DNA of 64,000 bases from Cytophaga hutchinsonii ATCC 33406 (lineage in GTDB: Bacteria; Bacteroidota; Bacteroidia; Cytophagales; Cytophagaceae). Shown piece after piece: positions 7,879-16,234 of this stretch. The DNA is taken from positions 249,501 to 313,500 of the forward strand of contig NC_008255.1 of assembly GCF_000014145.1 (NCBI RefSeq). The letters run 5' to 3'. The position numbers and the translations under genes are program-made. Each line of letters opens with the position of its first letter. Position 1 is the first letter of the stretch. The notes beneath the pieces are model-generated. The model ran no database searches. It worked only from the letters and a program-made list of their open reading frames with translations, and had not been told where the DNA came from.

Positions 7879-9432
7879 ATGAATTTCCCATACGCCGAAA
7901 CCCCAATTGTAATGGAAGACGAATTAGAAAAATATAAAAGAGAAAATGCGGATTTAAAAAAGGAGATTGAACGGTTAAAAAATTCATCTGCATCAAATAC
8001 GTATAAAGTAATTTTTGAGGCATCTCCGGACATTCTTATTCAGCTGAATGCAGACTATAAAATCATTGTTATTCATATTCCCAATATTGAAGAGGAAAGA
8101 GTCAATACAGTTGTCGGCAAGGATATTTTTGATGTAACGCCTGAATATACTCACGTGAAAATGAAAAATGCGTTAACGTCTGTTTTTCGCGACGGAGAAG
8201 TTGTTAAATATTTTTCTGAAGGAGAAACAATGGGTTCGTACAGGTATTACGACAACTATTTATCTCCGATAAAAGATGCGGAGGGAAACATCACGACGGT
8301 TTATTTTAGGAGCAGGGATATAACAGCCCAAAAAATTGCCGAAAAAGTTTTACTGGATAATGAACGGAAATTAAAAACTGTTTACGAAAATTCCATTCAA
8401 TTTCTGACGGTATTGGATCTTGACCGTAAGTTCATCTGGTTTAATAAAAATGCCAGAGACAGAAGTCCTGCGGTTTTTGGTAAGGATCTTATTGTCGGAG
8501 AAGTGGCAGAAAGCTATATCGCAAAAGAATACAGGACAGGCTTTGTTGAAAATTTTAATAAAGCAGTAGCCGGTGAAACGATTACCTATACCAGAAAATA
8601 TGCCTTGAATAATGCTCCGTTCTTTTTAGAGTTGTCGCTTGCACCGGTTTATAATAACGACAATACCGTTGTAGGGGTAGCATTGACAGGAATCAATGTA
8701 ACGAAACACAAAGAGTATGAGGATTATTTAAAACGCATTAATCTGGAGCTGGTGCAGCAGAATGAAAAGTTAAATCAGTATTCCTACATTATATCACACA
8801 ATCTTAGAGGGCCTATAGCGACTCTGATGGGGCTTGTGCAGGTATTTGAACAGTGCAGGCATGAATCGGACCAGCTTGATGAGATTATGCGGCATGTATA
8901 CAAGTCTGCCGTGAATCTGGATTCGATTATAAAGGATCTGAATACGGTTGTTACGAATTCCGGACAGGAAGGAAATCTTAAAACTACCATCGATTTAAAA
9001 GAAGAGTGCGATGGAATCATTTTTCTGTTAGCGTCGCAGATAGAAAAAGCCAGCGCTGAATTTATTATTGACTTTGACCAATACCCGATACTTTTTTCTA
9101 TTAAAAGCTATATTCATAGCATATTGTATAATTTAATTTATAATGCTATAAAATACAGAAGGACACATGTTACACCTGTGATCCGCATTCAGAGTTATAT
9201 TGAAAATGATGGCATGCTATGCATTGAATGTACTGATAATGGCCTTGGCATAGATCTGGACAAATTCGGCAGCCGCCTGTTTGGATTTTATAAACGTTTT
9301 CACACACACGTTGAAGGAAAAGGCTTGGGTCTGCATCTGGTAAAAAAACAAGTTGAATTGCTCGGCGGCCGAATTGAAGTACAAAGTGTTGTTGATGAAG
9401 GTTCGACGTTTAGAATATTTTTACCTAAATAA
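7879..9432 (+). CDS. PAS-domain sensor histidine kinase (paralogue 1)
   Basis: Cytoplasmic sensor kinase of about 517 residues. A short coiled coil (EDELEKYKRENADLKKEIER) is followed by two PAS domains (about 40-150 and 165-285), then a HisKA dimerisation domain with phospho-acceptor His in YIISHNLRGPIATL. The HATPase has N-box YNLIYNAIKYR, G1 DNGLGID and G2 GKGLGLHLVKKQ. No receiver domain or membrane segment is present. ATG at 7879 has a purine-rich AGGG upstream; TTG at 7858 and ATG at 7912 are alternatives. No response regulator is adjacent. It is clearly paralogous to the kinase at 10968. Confidence 0.93.
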   Translation: MNFPYAETPIVMEDELEKYKRENADLKKEIERLKNSSASNTYKVIFEASPDILIQLNADYKIIVIHIPNIEEERVNTVVGKDIFDVTPEYTHVKMKNALTSVFRDGEVVKYFSEGETMGSYRYYDNYLSPIKDAEGNITTVYFRSRDITAQKIAEKVLLDNERKLKTVYENSIQFLTVLDLDRKFIWFNKNARDRSPAVFGKDLIVGEVAESYIAKEYRTGFVENFNKAVAGETITYTRKYALNNAPFFLELSLAPVYNNDNTVVGVALTGINVTKHKEYEDYLKRINLELVQQNEKLNQYSYIISHNLRGPIATLMGLVQVFEQCRHESDQLDEIMRHVYKSAVNLDSIIKDLNTVVTNSGQEGNLKTTIDLKEECDGIIFLLASQIEKASAEFIIDFDQYPILFSIKSYIHSILYNLIYNAIKYRRTHVTPVIRIQSYIENDGMLCIECTDNGLGIDLDKFGSRLFGFYKRFHTHVEGKGLGLHLVKKQVELLGGRIEVQSVVDEGSTFRIFLPK

Positions 9433-9472
9433 AATTTCGTTAAATTGATAATAAACTTAACCGATAAGCTCT

Positions 9473-9823
9473 ATGAAAAAGACATTACTTCTATCTCTTC
9501 TTATTACATTATTTCTTTCATCTTTTACCGCACAGATGATTCCGACAAGTTTGAAAATATCTGTCCGTAATGAACTTGGTACGATAGAGAGCGGCGTTTC
9601 AGTCAAATTGTATGCAAGTAAAGAAGATTATGAAAAAAGTGCGAACCCGGTTGCCGCCGGAAAAACAGATGCCAAAGGAAATATATTCTTTCAGGATCTT
9701 AAGCAAACAACCTTTTATATTTCTGCAGAAAAAGGAGATAGAAATAATTTTGGGGCAGGCGAAAAAATAGAAAATCTGGAACTTAATAAAGTAAATAAGG
9801 TTACACTGATTATTTCAGAATAA
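9473..9823 (+). CDS. Small secreted protein with carboxypeptidase-regulatory-like fold
   Basis: A 116-residue protein with a Sec signal peptide (KKTLLLSLLITLFLSSFTAQ) followed by a ~95-residue beta domain of the prealbumin/CarboxypepD_reg type (VRNELGTIESGVSVKLYAS...GKTDAKGNIFFQDL). Likely periplasmic or surface-exposed; function unknown. It lies 40 bp behind the kinase and may share its transcript, ending at the long hairpin downstream. Confidence 0.8.
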   Translation: MKKTLLLSLLITLFLSSFTAQMIPTSLKISVRNELGTIESGVSVKLYASKEDYEKSANPVAAGKTDAKGNIFFQDLKQTTFYISAEKGDRNNFGAGEKIENLELNKVNKVTLIISE

Positions 9824-9828
9824 GAAAG

Positions 9829-9903
9829 TATTGCTATATATGCAAAACGGGTGCTTTATATGAATACATCATATAAAGCACCCGTTTTGCATATATAGCA
9901 ATA
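9829..9903. terminator. Very long perfect hairpin between convergent genes
   Basis: Arms of 35 bp (9829-9863 and 9869-9903) are exact complements around a 5-nt loop (ATACA). It starts 6 bp after one stop (9823) and ends 11 bp before the other (9915), so a bidirectional terminator is the simplest reading. The arms are much longer than other terminators in this window. Confidence 0.8.
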
Positions 9904-9914
9904 TAATTTATCAG

Positions 9915-10667
9915 CTACATTTTTAACACTGAATACAGCTGATAAAAAAAGTACAGGAAAGTGATGTCATAAACCAATGTAACAAGCGTACGTAAGCTTT
10001 GTGATAGTTTATGGTCAGCAAATCCGGTACGTAAACGTTTAGCATAAAAAAATAACAGCTTTGCAAGATTATAAAGCAGGTATGCTACATACAAATATCC
10101 TGCAATAGTTGGCAGGGGACCTATTTTTTCATTCGTCGGAAAATGTGTTAAATAATGCAGGCAGCCCAATAAATAAATGTAGCCTAAGGGTATTGTCACT
10201 AATGGCACAAATTGAAACAGCATAAAGTCTGTCCGTTTTAGTTGCCGGTAAGCTTCTCTGTATTTAATTGAATTATATATAAACATACAGGTGAAATAAC
10301 TTATAACTAAAAGCAATAGTTTATTGATAAGAATAAGTGAAGAAATTTCGTTGGGCTGAGGTGTGGAAACAACTGCTGTAGCAGCTGTTTCTGATGTGCT
10401 GGGATAGCCCCAGAACAGACAATAGGCACCAAATAAAATGGTTGCCAGGATTAAAACTTCGGTAAGTACAAACAAATACAAAAAGAATAAATAGACATAA
10501 GATTTCCTGCCCAGATCAAGGCCTCTTTCGCCTGTTATTTTTTCCGCAGCCATTGCCGGAAAAATAATGATCAATAGTATAATTCCGTCGCCAAAAATCA
10601 GATAGGGAAGCAAAAACGTTGCAACTGAAATGGCTGCGCAAATTTCAAATACTGTTAGCGGTGTCAT
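9915..10667 (-). CDS. Multi-pass membrane protein, unknown
   Basis: A 250-residue hydrophobic protein with about six or seven predicted membrane helices (for example residues 8-38, 58-88, 110-135, 150-170, 185-205 and 225-245). I do not recognise a family and see no catalytic motif. It is convergent with the small secreted protein and faces away from the second PAS kinase. Confidence 0.8.
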   Translation of the reverse strand: MTPLTVFEICAAISVATFLLPYLIFGDGIILLIIIFPAMAAEKITGERGLDLGRKSYVYLFFLYLFVLTEVLILATILFGAYCLFWGYPSTSETAATAVVSTPQPNEISSLILINKLLLLVISYFTCMFIYNSIKYREAYRQLKRTDFMLFQFVPLVTIPLGYIYLLGCLHYLTHFPTNEKIGPLPTIAGYLYVAYLLYNLAKLLFFYAKRLRTGFADHKLSQSLRTLVTLVYDITFLYFFYQLYSVLKM

Positions 10668-10967
10668 GAATAGCTATTCTGTTTAATAAATAATACATGT
10701 TGAATATACTACAAATAATTTCTTTGGCAAGTGAGGTGTTTATGCTACACGTGATTTTTTACAAAATATCAATATTGGAAAAAAAAGAAGTGTTCAAATA
10801 ATTTCATTTTATGTATTTGTATCAGGCAGTAATTCCGTATACCTAGATAATAACGTTTAATAGCTTAATATGATATTCAGGCTGTTTAATATTTGAATGA
10901 AACTTACAGCAGCACCTTTAAAAATCGAATAATTTTATATATTTGATTGTTTACCAGCGGATTCGAT

Positions 10968-12482
10968 ATGGATTTAAATACGGAAGATCTACATAAGGAA
11001 ATAGCAAGATTAAAAGAAGAAATAGAGCAGTTGAAAAAACCTGCTCAGGCGAATTCTTATAAATTGCTTTTGGAATATTCTCCGGATATCATTGTTCAGG
11101 TAAATAGAGATTATAAAGTTGTTATAGCGCATTTACCTGCTTATTCTGTAGAACAGCTGGATGCATTCAGAGGACAGGATGTTTTTGCACTGACACCGCC
11201 ATCCGTACATCATAAAATCCGTGAAGCACTGAGGAAAGTTTTTGAAACAGGAGAGGTAGTTGTCTACGAATCGGATGGAGAGATAAGAGGTTTACACAGA
11301 CATTATATTAATCACGTTTCTGCCATTAAAAATGAACAAGGAGAAATAACAAGTGCATATTTTGTTTGCAGGGAAGCTACGCTTCAAAAATTAGCTGCCA
11401 TGCAGAGTATTGATAGTGAACAAAAGCTTTCTGCATTGTTTGAGGGGTCTTCACAAATCATTTCATTGTTTGACAGAGATAGTAGATTTGTATGGTACAA
11501 CAAAGCTGCATATGATAAAAGTATTTTTCTGTTTGGTAAGTTTCTATGTGTAGGCGAACGTTTTGATTCGTATTTGAAGGAACAGTATCGTGAAGGTTTC
11601 AACGCAAATTTCGAACGTGTACTTAAAGGTGAAATTGTTTCTTATACACGCGAGTATACATATCAGGATAAACCATTTTTTCTGGAAATTATGTTACAGC
11701 CCGTTTATCAGAAGGATGAATTGGTAGGCGTTTCATTGATTGGAAATAACCATACAGAAAGAAAAGAATATGAAGATCAGCTTGAAAAAGCAAACAAAGA
11801 ATTGATTCAGCAAAATGATCAATTGAATCAATATTCGTATATCATTTCCCATAACTTGCGGGCGCCTATTGTAACATTGCTGGGCTTGATTACGATTTTT
11901 AATCAGGAGAAAAATAATCCGGCAGAAACAGAAGCAATTATTTCGCATATCACAAAATCAGCAAACCATTTAGATACGGTTATTAAAGACCTGAACAATG
12001 TATTAACAGTTACAGACAGACGATCTGTAATGGCTGAGGTATATCTGGATGTTGAATTTGATATTGTACGGTTTTTATTAAAAAATGAAATTGAAACAGC
12101 GCATGCAGTAATTAAATCTGATTTCTCTCAGTTGCCGGCAATACATTCTATCAAAAGCTATATTCACAATATTTTATATAATTTATTGTCAAACGCTATC
12201 AAATACAGGAAGCAGAATAAAGCCCCCGTTATTTCGGTTAAAAGTTATAAAGATGCTTCGGGTATGGTTTGTATTGAATTTACAGACGATGGAATTGGCG
12301 TAGATCTGGATAAATTCAGAGATAAACTGTTTGGCTTTTACAAGCGATTCCATTCACATGTGGAAGGAAAAGGGCTTGGGCTTCATTTAATAAAAAAACA
12401 AATTGATGCGCTGGAAGGGCGCATTGAAGTAGAGAGTATCGTTGGGCAGGGAACTACCTTTAAAGTACTGTTGCCTGAGTAA
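10968..12482 (+). CDS. PAS-domain sensor histidine kinase (paralogue 2)
   Basis: A cytoplasmic kinase of about 504 residues with the same plan as the kinase at 7879: N-terminal coiled coil (DLHKEIARLKEEIEQLKK), two PAS domains, HisKA with His in YIISHNLRAPIVTL, and HATPase (N-box YNLLSNAIKYR, G1 DDGIGVD, G2 GKGLGLHLIKKQ). The two are similar along their full length, so a gene duplication followed by insertion of two genes between them is likely. ATG at 10968 is preferred over the in-frame TTG at 10947. No adjacent response regulator. Confidence 0.93.
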   Translation: MDLNTEDLHKEIARLKEEIEQLKKPAQANSYKLLLEYSPDIIVQVNRDYKVVIAHLPAYSVEQLDAFRGQDVFALTPPSVHHKIREALRKVFETGEVVVYESDGEIRGLHRHYINHVSAIKNEQGEITSAYFVCREATLQKLAAMQSIDSEQKLSALFEGSSQIISLFDRDSRFVWYNKAAYDKSIFLFGKFLCVGERFDSYLKEQYREGFNANFERVLKGEIVSYTREYTYQDKPFFLEIMLQPVYQKDELVGVSLIGNNHTERKEYEDQLEKANKELIQQNDQLNQYSYIISHNLRAPIVTLLGLITIFNQEKNNPAETEAIISHITKSANHLDTVIKDLNNVLTVTDRRSVMAEVYLDVEFDIVRFLLKNEIETAHAVIKSDFSQLPAIHSIKSYIHNILYNLLSNAIKYRKQNKAPVISVKSYKDASGMVCIEFTDDGIGVDLDKFRDKLFGFYKRFHSHVEGKGLGLHLIKKQIDALEGRIEVESIVGQGTTFKVLLPE

Positions 12483-12517
12483 TAAAAAAGATCCTTCATA
12501 AGAAAGGATCTTTTTTA
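12483..12517. terminator. Bidirectional terminator
   Basis: 14-bp perfect stem TAAAAAAGATCCTT / AAGGATCTTTTTTA with a 7-nt loop. A-run on one side and T-run on the other, directly after the kinase stop and before the convergent lipoprotein stop. Confidence 0.9.
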
Positions 12518-12534
12518 TTACAGGATTAAAATGA

Positions 12535-13257
12535 TTATTTCTTTTTGTGGTGTTTTTTATCTTTCCATACAATGGCTGTTACTTCCATTGTGTCAATTTG
12601 TTCTTCTGTAACTTCGTTTCCTTGATCTTTAGCATCCAGCAGGTACATAATATTTGATTGGTCATCATATAAAAAAATCTGCCCGTTTTTAACCATATGC
12701 TTAAGTTGTTTACGCAGTTTTTTCACCTCTTTGCCACTCATGCCAGCCTGCACGTCATATATGTCTTTATATTTTTTGTTACTGAAAATAATGTGCTCAA
12801 CATCTCCATTAGCATTACTTACTACTACGAATGACTCTTTTGCAACACCCTTTTTATTATATGCAACAACCGTCTGGGTTTCTTCAAGTGGTATAGCGAG
12901 TGCTGTGATATCAACAGATTCAACGGTATTGTAACCAATACCAGTTAACAATGAATCTATTTGTTTTTTGGAAACTGTTTTATTCGGTAGTGCTGAAGCT
13001 GCTTTTTCAGCCGGTTCTTTTGTGCCAAGTGTTTTTGCTCCCGCCTTTGGCGACTCAGTTGATAAGTGAAGCTCATTTATTTTGTCTTCTGAAATAATCC
13101 AGATTTCCTCTTCTATAACTACCGTATCCTCTACAGCAGCGGTAGGTAAAGAATCCTTTGTTGCTTCATTTTGTGCGGCTCTGTCACCGCAGCTAATATA
13201 TAATACCAGAGTTGCAGCAAGCATCCATACCGGTATGATTGTTTTTAAATTTTTCAT
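12535..13257 (-). CDS. Lipoprotein of unknown function
   Basis: A 240-residue protein starting MKNLKTIIPVWMLAATLVLY with lipobox YISC followed by GDRAAQ, so probably a lipidated envelope protein. The remainder has a low-complexity Thr/Glu/Ala stretch, a globular region (VVSNANGDVEHIIFSNKKYK) and a basic tail KKHHKKK. ATG at 13302 is in frame, but the signal peptide clearly starts at 13257. No family recognised. Confidence 0.78.
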   Translation of the reverse strand: MKNLKTIIPVWMLAATLVLYISCGDRAAQNEATKDSLPTAAVEDTVVIEEEIWIISEDKINELHLSTESPKAGAKTLGTKEPAEKAASALPNKTVSKKQIDSLLTGIGYNTVESVDITALAIPLEETQTVVAYNKKGVAKESFVVVSNANGDVEHIIFSNKKYKDIYDVQAGMSGKEVKKLRKQLKHMVKNGQIFLYDDQSNIMYLLDAKDQGNEVTEEQIDTMEVTAIVWKDKKHHKKK

Positions 13258-13432
13258 TTTAGCAGGTTGTTTTCTGAAAGTTGTTAAAAATATAAGAATC
13301 AAAAGATTAAAGGCTCAAATTATGTGTTATTCGGCAACTTTACAAATTTTATGAAGTCAAATCAAGAGTGGAAATACAAGAGTGGAATAAATGAAGCGAA
13401 AAATAAGCAGCAGAAGAAGAAACGCATCAAAA

Positions 13433-13469
13433 AAATATGCTGCATGTAATTTGTTCACGCAGCATATTT
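13433..13469 (-). terminator. Terminator of the 73-residue gene
   Basis: 11-bp perfect stem (AAATATGCTGC at 13433-13443, complement 13459-13469). On the minus strand it is followed by seven T, placed 27 nt after the stop of the small gene at 13496. It supports that gene being transcribed. Confidence 0.75.
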
Positions 13470-13495
13470 ATATATGTATATACATGTATTTACTC

Positions 13496-13717
13496 TTAAT
13501 TGTTATAAGGCGCAGACCATTCAAAGCAACGCACTATTTTGTTTTTTTTATAATCCTGAATCAGGATATCCGGATTTAAATTTAACAGATCAAACGTTGA
13601 GTCTGATTTTGAAAAGAAACTAATTAAATAGTTGTTATCTTTTAGCTCTTCTACAATTTGTTTCTGAAGTTTCTTGTCGTCTTCCTGAACAAATACTTTG
13701 TACACAGATTTTTTCAT
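13496..13717 (-). CDS. Short receiver-like protein (73 residues)
   Basis: The sequence follows the start of a response-regulator receiver domain: KVFVQEDDKKLQKQIVEEL (acidic pair after strand 1), NNYLISFFSKS (helix 1 to strand 2), then NPDILIQDY, where the Asp sits at the phospho-acceptor position. It stops there, at about half a normal 120-residue receiver. A rho-independent terminator follows directly. It could be a decayed receiver or a genuine mini-protein. Confidence 0.6.
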   Translation of the reverse strand: MKKSVYKVFVQEDDKKLQKQIVEELKDNNYLISFFSKSDSTFDLLNLNPDILIQDYKKNKIVRCFEWSAPYNN

Positions 13718-13972
13718 AGCCTTAAATTTTACGGTTATAGGATATACAAAGATATTGCATTGCAGCTGGTGAAAGATTATATGATTTTATGCATTTGTTA
13801 TATTTAACCCATTTGTGAATTTATATAACTATTTGAATGGGGAAATTTTCACCAGTTATTTTTTCAGTTATTTGTCTGAAATGAAATTTTGCAACTCTTA
13901 CGCATTTTTATGTAATGCTTTTTTGTTTGAATAAGAAGAGTTTTGCATAGCGAAACAATAAATCGCATGTTC

Positions 13973-15982
13973 ATGAAACGAAGTACAATTATCTTTATTC
14001 TTTTATCCATCTCTTTTGGTGGCTTCTCTCAACAAGTTCAATGGGCATTTAATGTGCTGGAGCATTCCAGTCAACGTGGCTCAAGAGATTACGCTGCAGT
14101 ACAGGCAGTAGGGGTACCCAACGCATTGCCGACCTTAGGTGAAAGTGTACGTGCGTGGGAGCCGAAACAAAATGAAAAAGAAAGTTATATTAAAGTAGGC
14201 TTTTTAAAGCCAATGATCCCCAAACAGGTTATTATCAGGGAATCCTTTAATCCCGGACACATCACCGCAGTTTATGCCTACGATGCAGCAGGAAAGGAAT
14301 TCCTTTTAGCAGAGACATCAACCGGATACCTTTCGCCAAATGGTTTATATCATATTTCAACGAAAGAAATAACATTTAATGTTCTTGCAGTTAAAGTTGT
14401 ACTTGCAGGTAAAGGAGATGTTATCGGAATAGATGCCATTGGTATGACTACAACAGACAAACATTTTGTGATTAAGCAAAATGAAAATGATCTTATTAAA
14501 TCAAACATGGTTGCTACAAAAATGAGTGACAGTGTAAATTCCAATTACATGGAAATTGGTCCGCTGGTTTCACCGGACGGGCAGACATTGTATTTCAGCC
14601 GCAGCGGTGACCCCGCAGATATGGGAGGCAAAAAGGATATAGAAGACATTTGGTATTCACGCTGGGATGCTTCTACCAAAAGCTGGGGAAAAGCTCATAA
14701 CATGGGCTGTCCGCTAAATAACGAAGAACCCAATTTTATTAATTCAATTTCGCCGGATGGGAATACCGTTTTGCTAGGCAACTCATATTATGAGGATGGA
14801 ACCATGTCTGACGGTGTTTCAATCACTCACAAAACAGCCACCGGATGGAGCAAGCCTGAACGGTTGATCATTGAAGATGAAGATCGTAATAAAAGTGAGA
14901 TGGTGAGTTATTTTATGTCTAACAGCCAAAAGATCTTAATGATCTCAAATAATCGCAAGGGAGACAGTTACGGAAAAAATGATTTGTATGTGAGTTTTTT
15001 AAAAGCTGACAATACCTGGACAAAGCCTTTGAATCTGGGAAACAAAATTAATACAGATGTAATTGAAGATGCACCTTTTTTAGCATCGGATGATAAAACA
15101 CTCTACTTTACTTCTCAGGGCCATGGCGGTTACGGTGGTTCAGATATATACATGAGTAAACGTCTGGATGATACCTGGCAAAACTGGACAACACCTGAAA
15201 ACTTAGGACCTGTTGTAAATAGTGCGCATGATGAATCTTTTTTCAGCTTAAGCGCATCCGGCAAACAGGTATTCTTTACTTCTCAGGTAGCAGCAGATTC
15301 AAGAGATGTAGACATGTATGTACTGGAATTGCCTCCGATGTTAAGCCCGGAACCTGTTTTGCTGGTTCATGGACATGTATATGATAGCAAAACAAAACAG
15401 CCGGTAAAAGGCGTTAGAGTTACATTTGAAAATTTAACAACAGCAAAAGAGGTTGGTATAGCAAGTTCCAATTATGATTCGGCTACTTATAAAATAGTAT
15501 TGCCTGCAGGTGCTAAGTACGGTTATCTGGCAGAGAAAGAAGGGTATGTTTCGATTAATGAAAACATAGACCTTACGGATATGAAAGCATATAAAGAATA
15601 CGAAAAAGACTTATATATTACTCCGATTGAAACCGGTCAGGTAGTAGTTCTTAACAATGTTTTCTTTGATTTTAATAAATATGAATTGAAATCAGAATCC
15701 TACCCGGAACTGGATAGATTAGTAACATTGTTAAAAAACAACAATGCCATGAAAATTGAAATTTCAGGCTACACCGATTCAATCGGTACGAAATCATATA
15801 ATGACAAACTATCTGGAAGACGTGCACAGGCAGTTGCTACGTATCTGATCACAAAATCGGCCATTGATAAAAGCAGAATCACTGTAAAAGCTTTTGGCGA
15901 AGAGAATCCGGTTACTTCTAACAAAACTGCGAAAGGCAGGGAATTAAACCGAAGAGTAGAATTTAAAATCACTAATAAATAA
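13973..15982 (+). CDS. OmpA-family protein with PD40 beta-propeller repeats
   Basis: About 669 residues with a signal peptide (KRSTIIFILLSISFGGFSQQ). A ~150-residue beta domain is followed by PD40/WD40-like propeller repeats (for example VSPDGQTLYFSRSG, ISPDGNTVLLG, LASDDKTLYFTSQG; about 180-440). A CarboxypepD-like domain comes next (~445-540). The C-terminal OmpA peptidoglycan-binding domain has FFDFNKYELKSES, GYTDSIGTKSYN and NRRVEFKI. Such proteins in Bacteroidota anchor the outer membrane to peptidoglycan; some relate to gliding or T9SS. ATG at 13967 is an alternative start. Confidence 0.93.
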   Translation: MKRSTIIFILLSISFGGFSQQVQWAFNVLEHSSQRGSRDYAAVQAVGVPNALPTLGESVRAWEPKQNEKESYIKVGFLKPMIPKQVIIRESFNPGHITAVYAYDAAGKEFLLAETSTGYLSPNGLYHISTKEITFNVLAVKVVLAGKGDVIGIDAIGMTTTDKHFVIKQNENDLIKSNMVATKMSDSVNSNYMEIGPLVSPDGQTLYFSRSGDPADMGGKKDIEDIWYSRWDASTKSWGKAHNMGCPLNNEEPNFINSISPDGNTVLLGNSYYEDGTMSDGVSITHKTATGWSKPERLIIEDEDRNKSEMVSYFMSNSQKILMISNNRKGDSYGKNDLYVSFLKADNTWTKPLNLGNKINTDVIEDAPFLASDDKTLYFTSQGHGGYGGSDIYMSKRLDDTWQNWTTPENLGPVVNSAHDESFFSLSASGKQVFFTSQVAADSRDVDMYVLELPPMLSPEPVLLVHGHVYDSKTKQPVKGVRVTFENLTTAKEVGIASSNYDSATYKIVLPAGAKYGYLAEKEGYVSINENIDLTDMKAYKEYEKDLYITPIETGQVVVLNNVFFDFNKYELKSESYPELDRLVTLLKNNNAMKIEISGYTDSIGTKSYNDKLSGRRAQAVATYLITKSAIDKSRITVKAFGEENPVTSNKTAKGRELNRRVEFKITNK

Positions 15983-16013
15983 CAGATAAAAATTTTTAGT
16001 TTATTTTCACACA

Positions 16014-16051
16014 AAAAGCGGGTTCGGATGTAATTATCTGAATCCGCTTTT
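16014..16051. terminator. Terminator after the OmpA-family gene
   Basis: 16-bp stem (16014-16029 with 16036-16051) with two G-U pairs and a T-rich 3' side, 31 nt after the stop. Confidence 0.8.
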
Positions 16052-16234
16052 GTTTTCAGCAGTTGTAAATGCGGGATCAGAGATCTATCTTTGTATTGTC
16101 TGATTATTCACCGACAGATCTTTGCAATTCTAATCACTGCACAAACCTATATGTAATACATAATTTCTTTTAGAAAACTCATTGCGTCGTATGTTAATAT
16201 ACGCTGTCTGTATTCACTTTTAAAGAAAGAAATT

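Noticed and set aside
13391-13579. 62-codon + strand frame
   Set aside because: Runs through a terminator hairpin and opposite the receiver-like gene; composition random.
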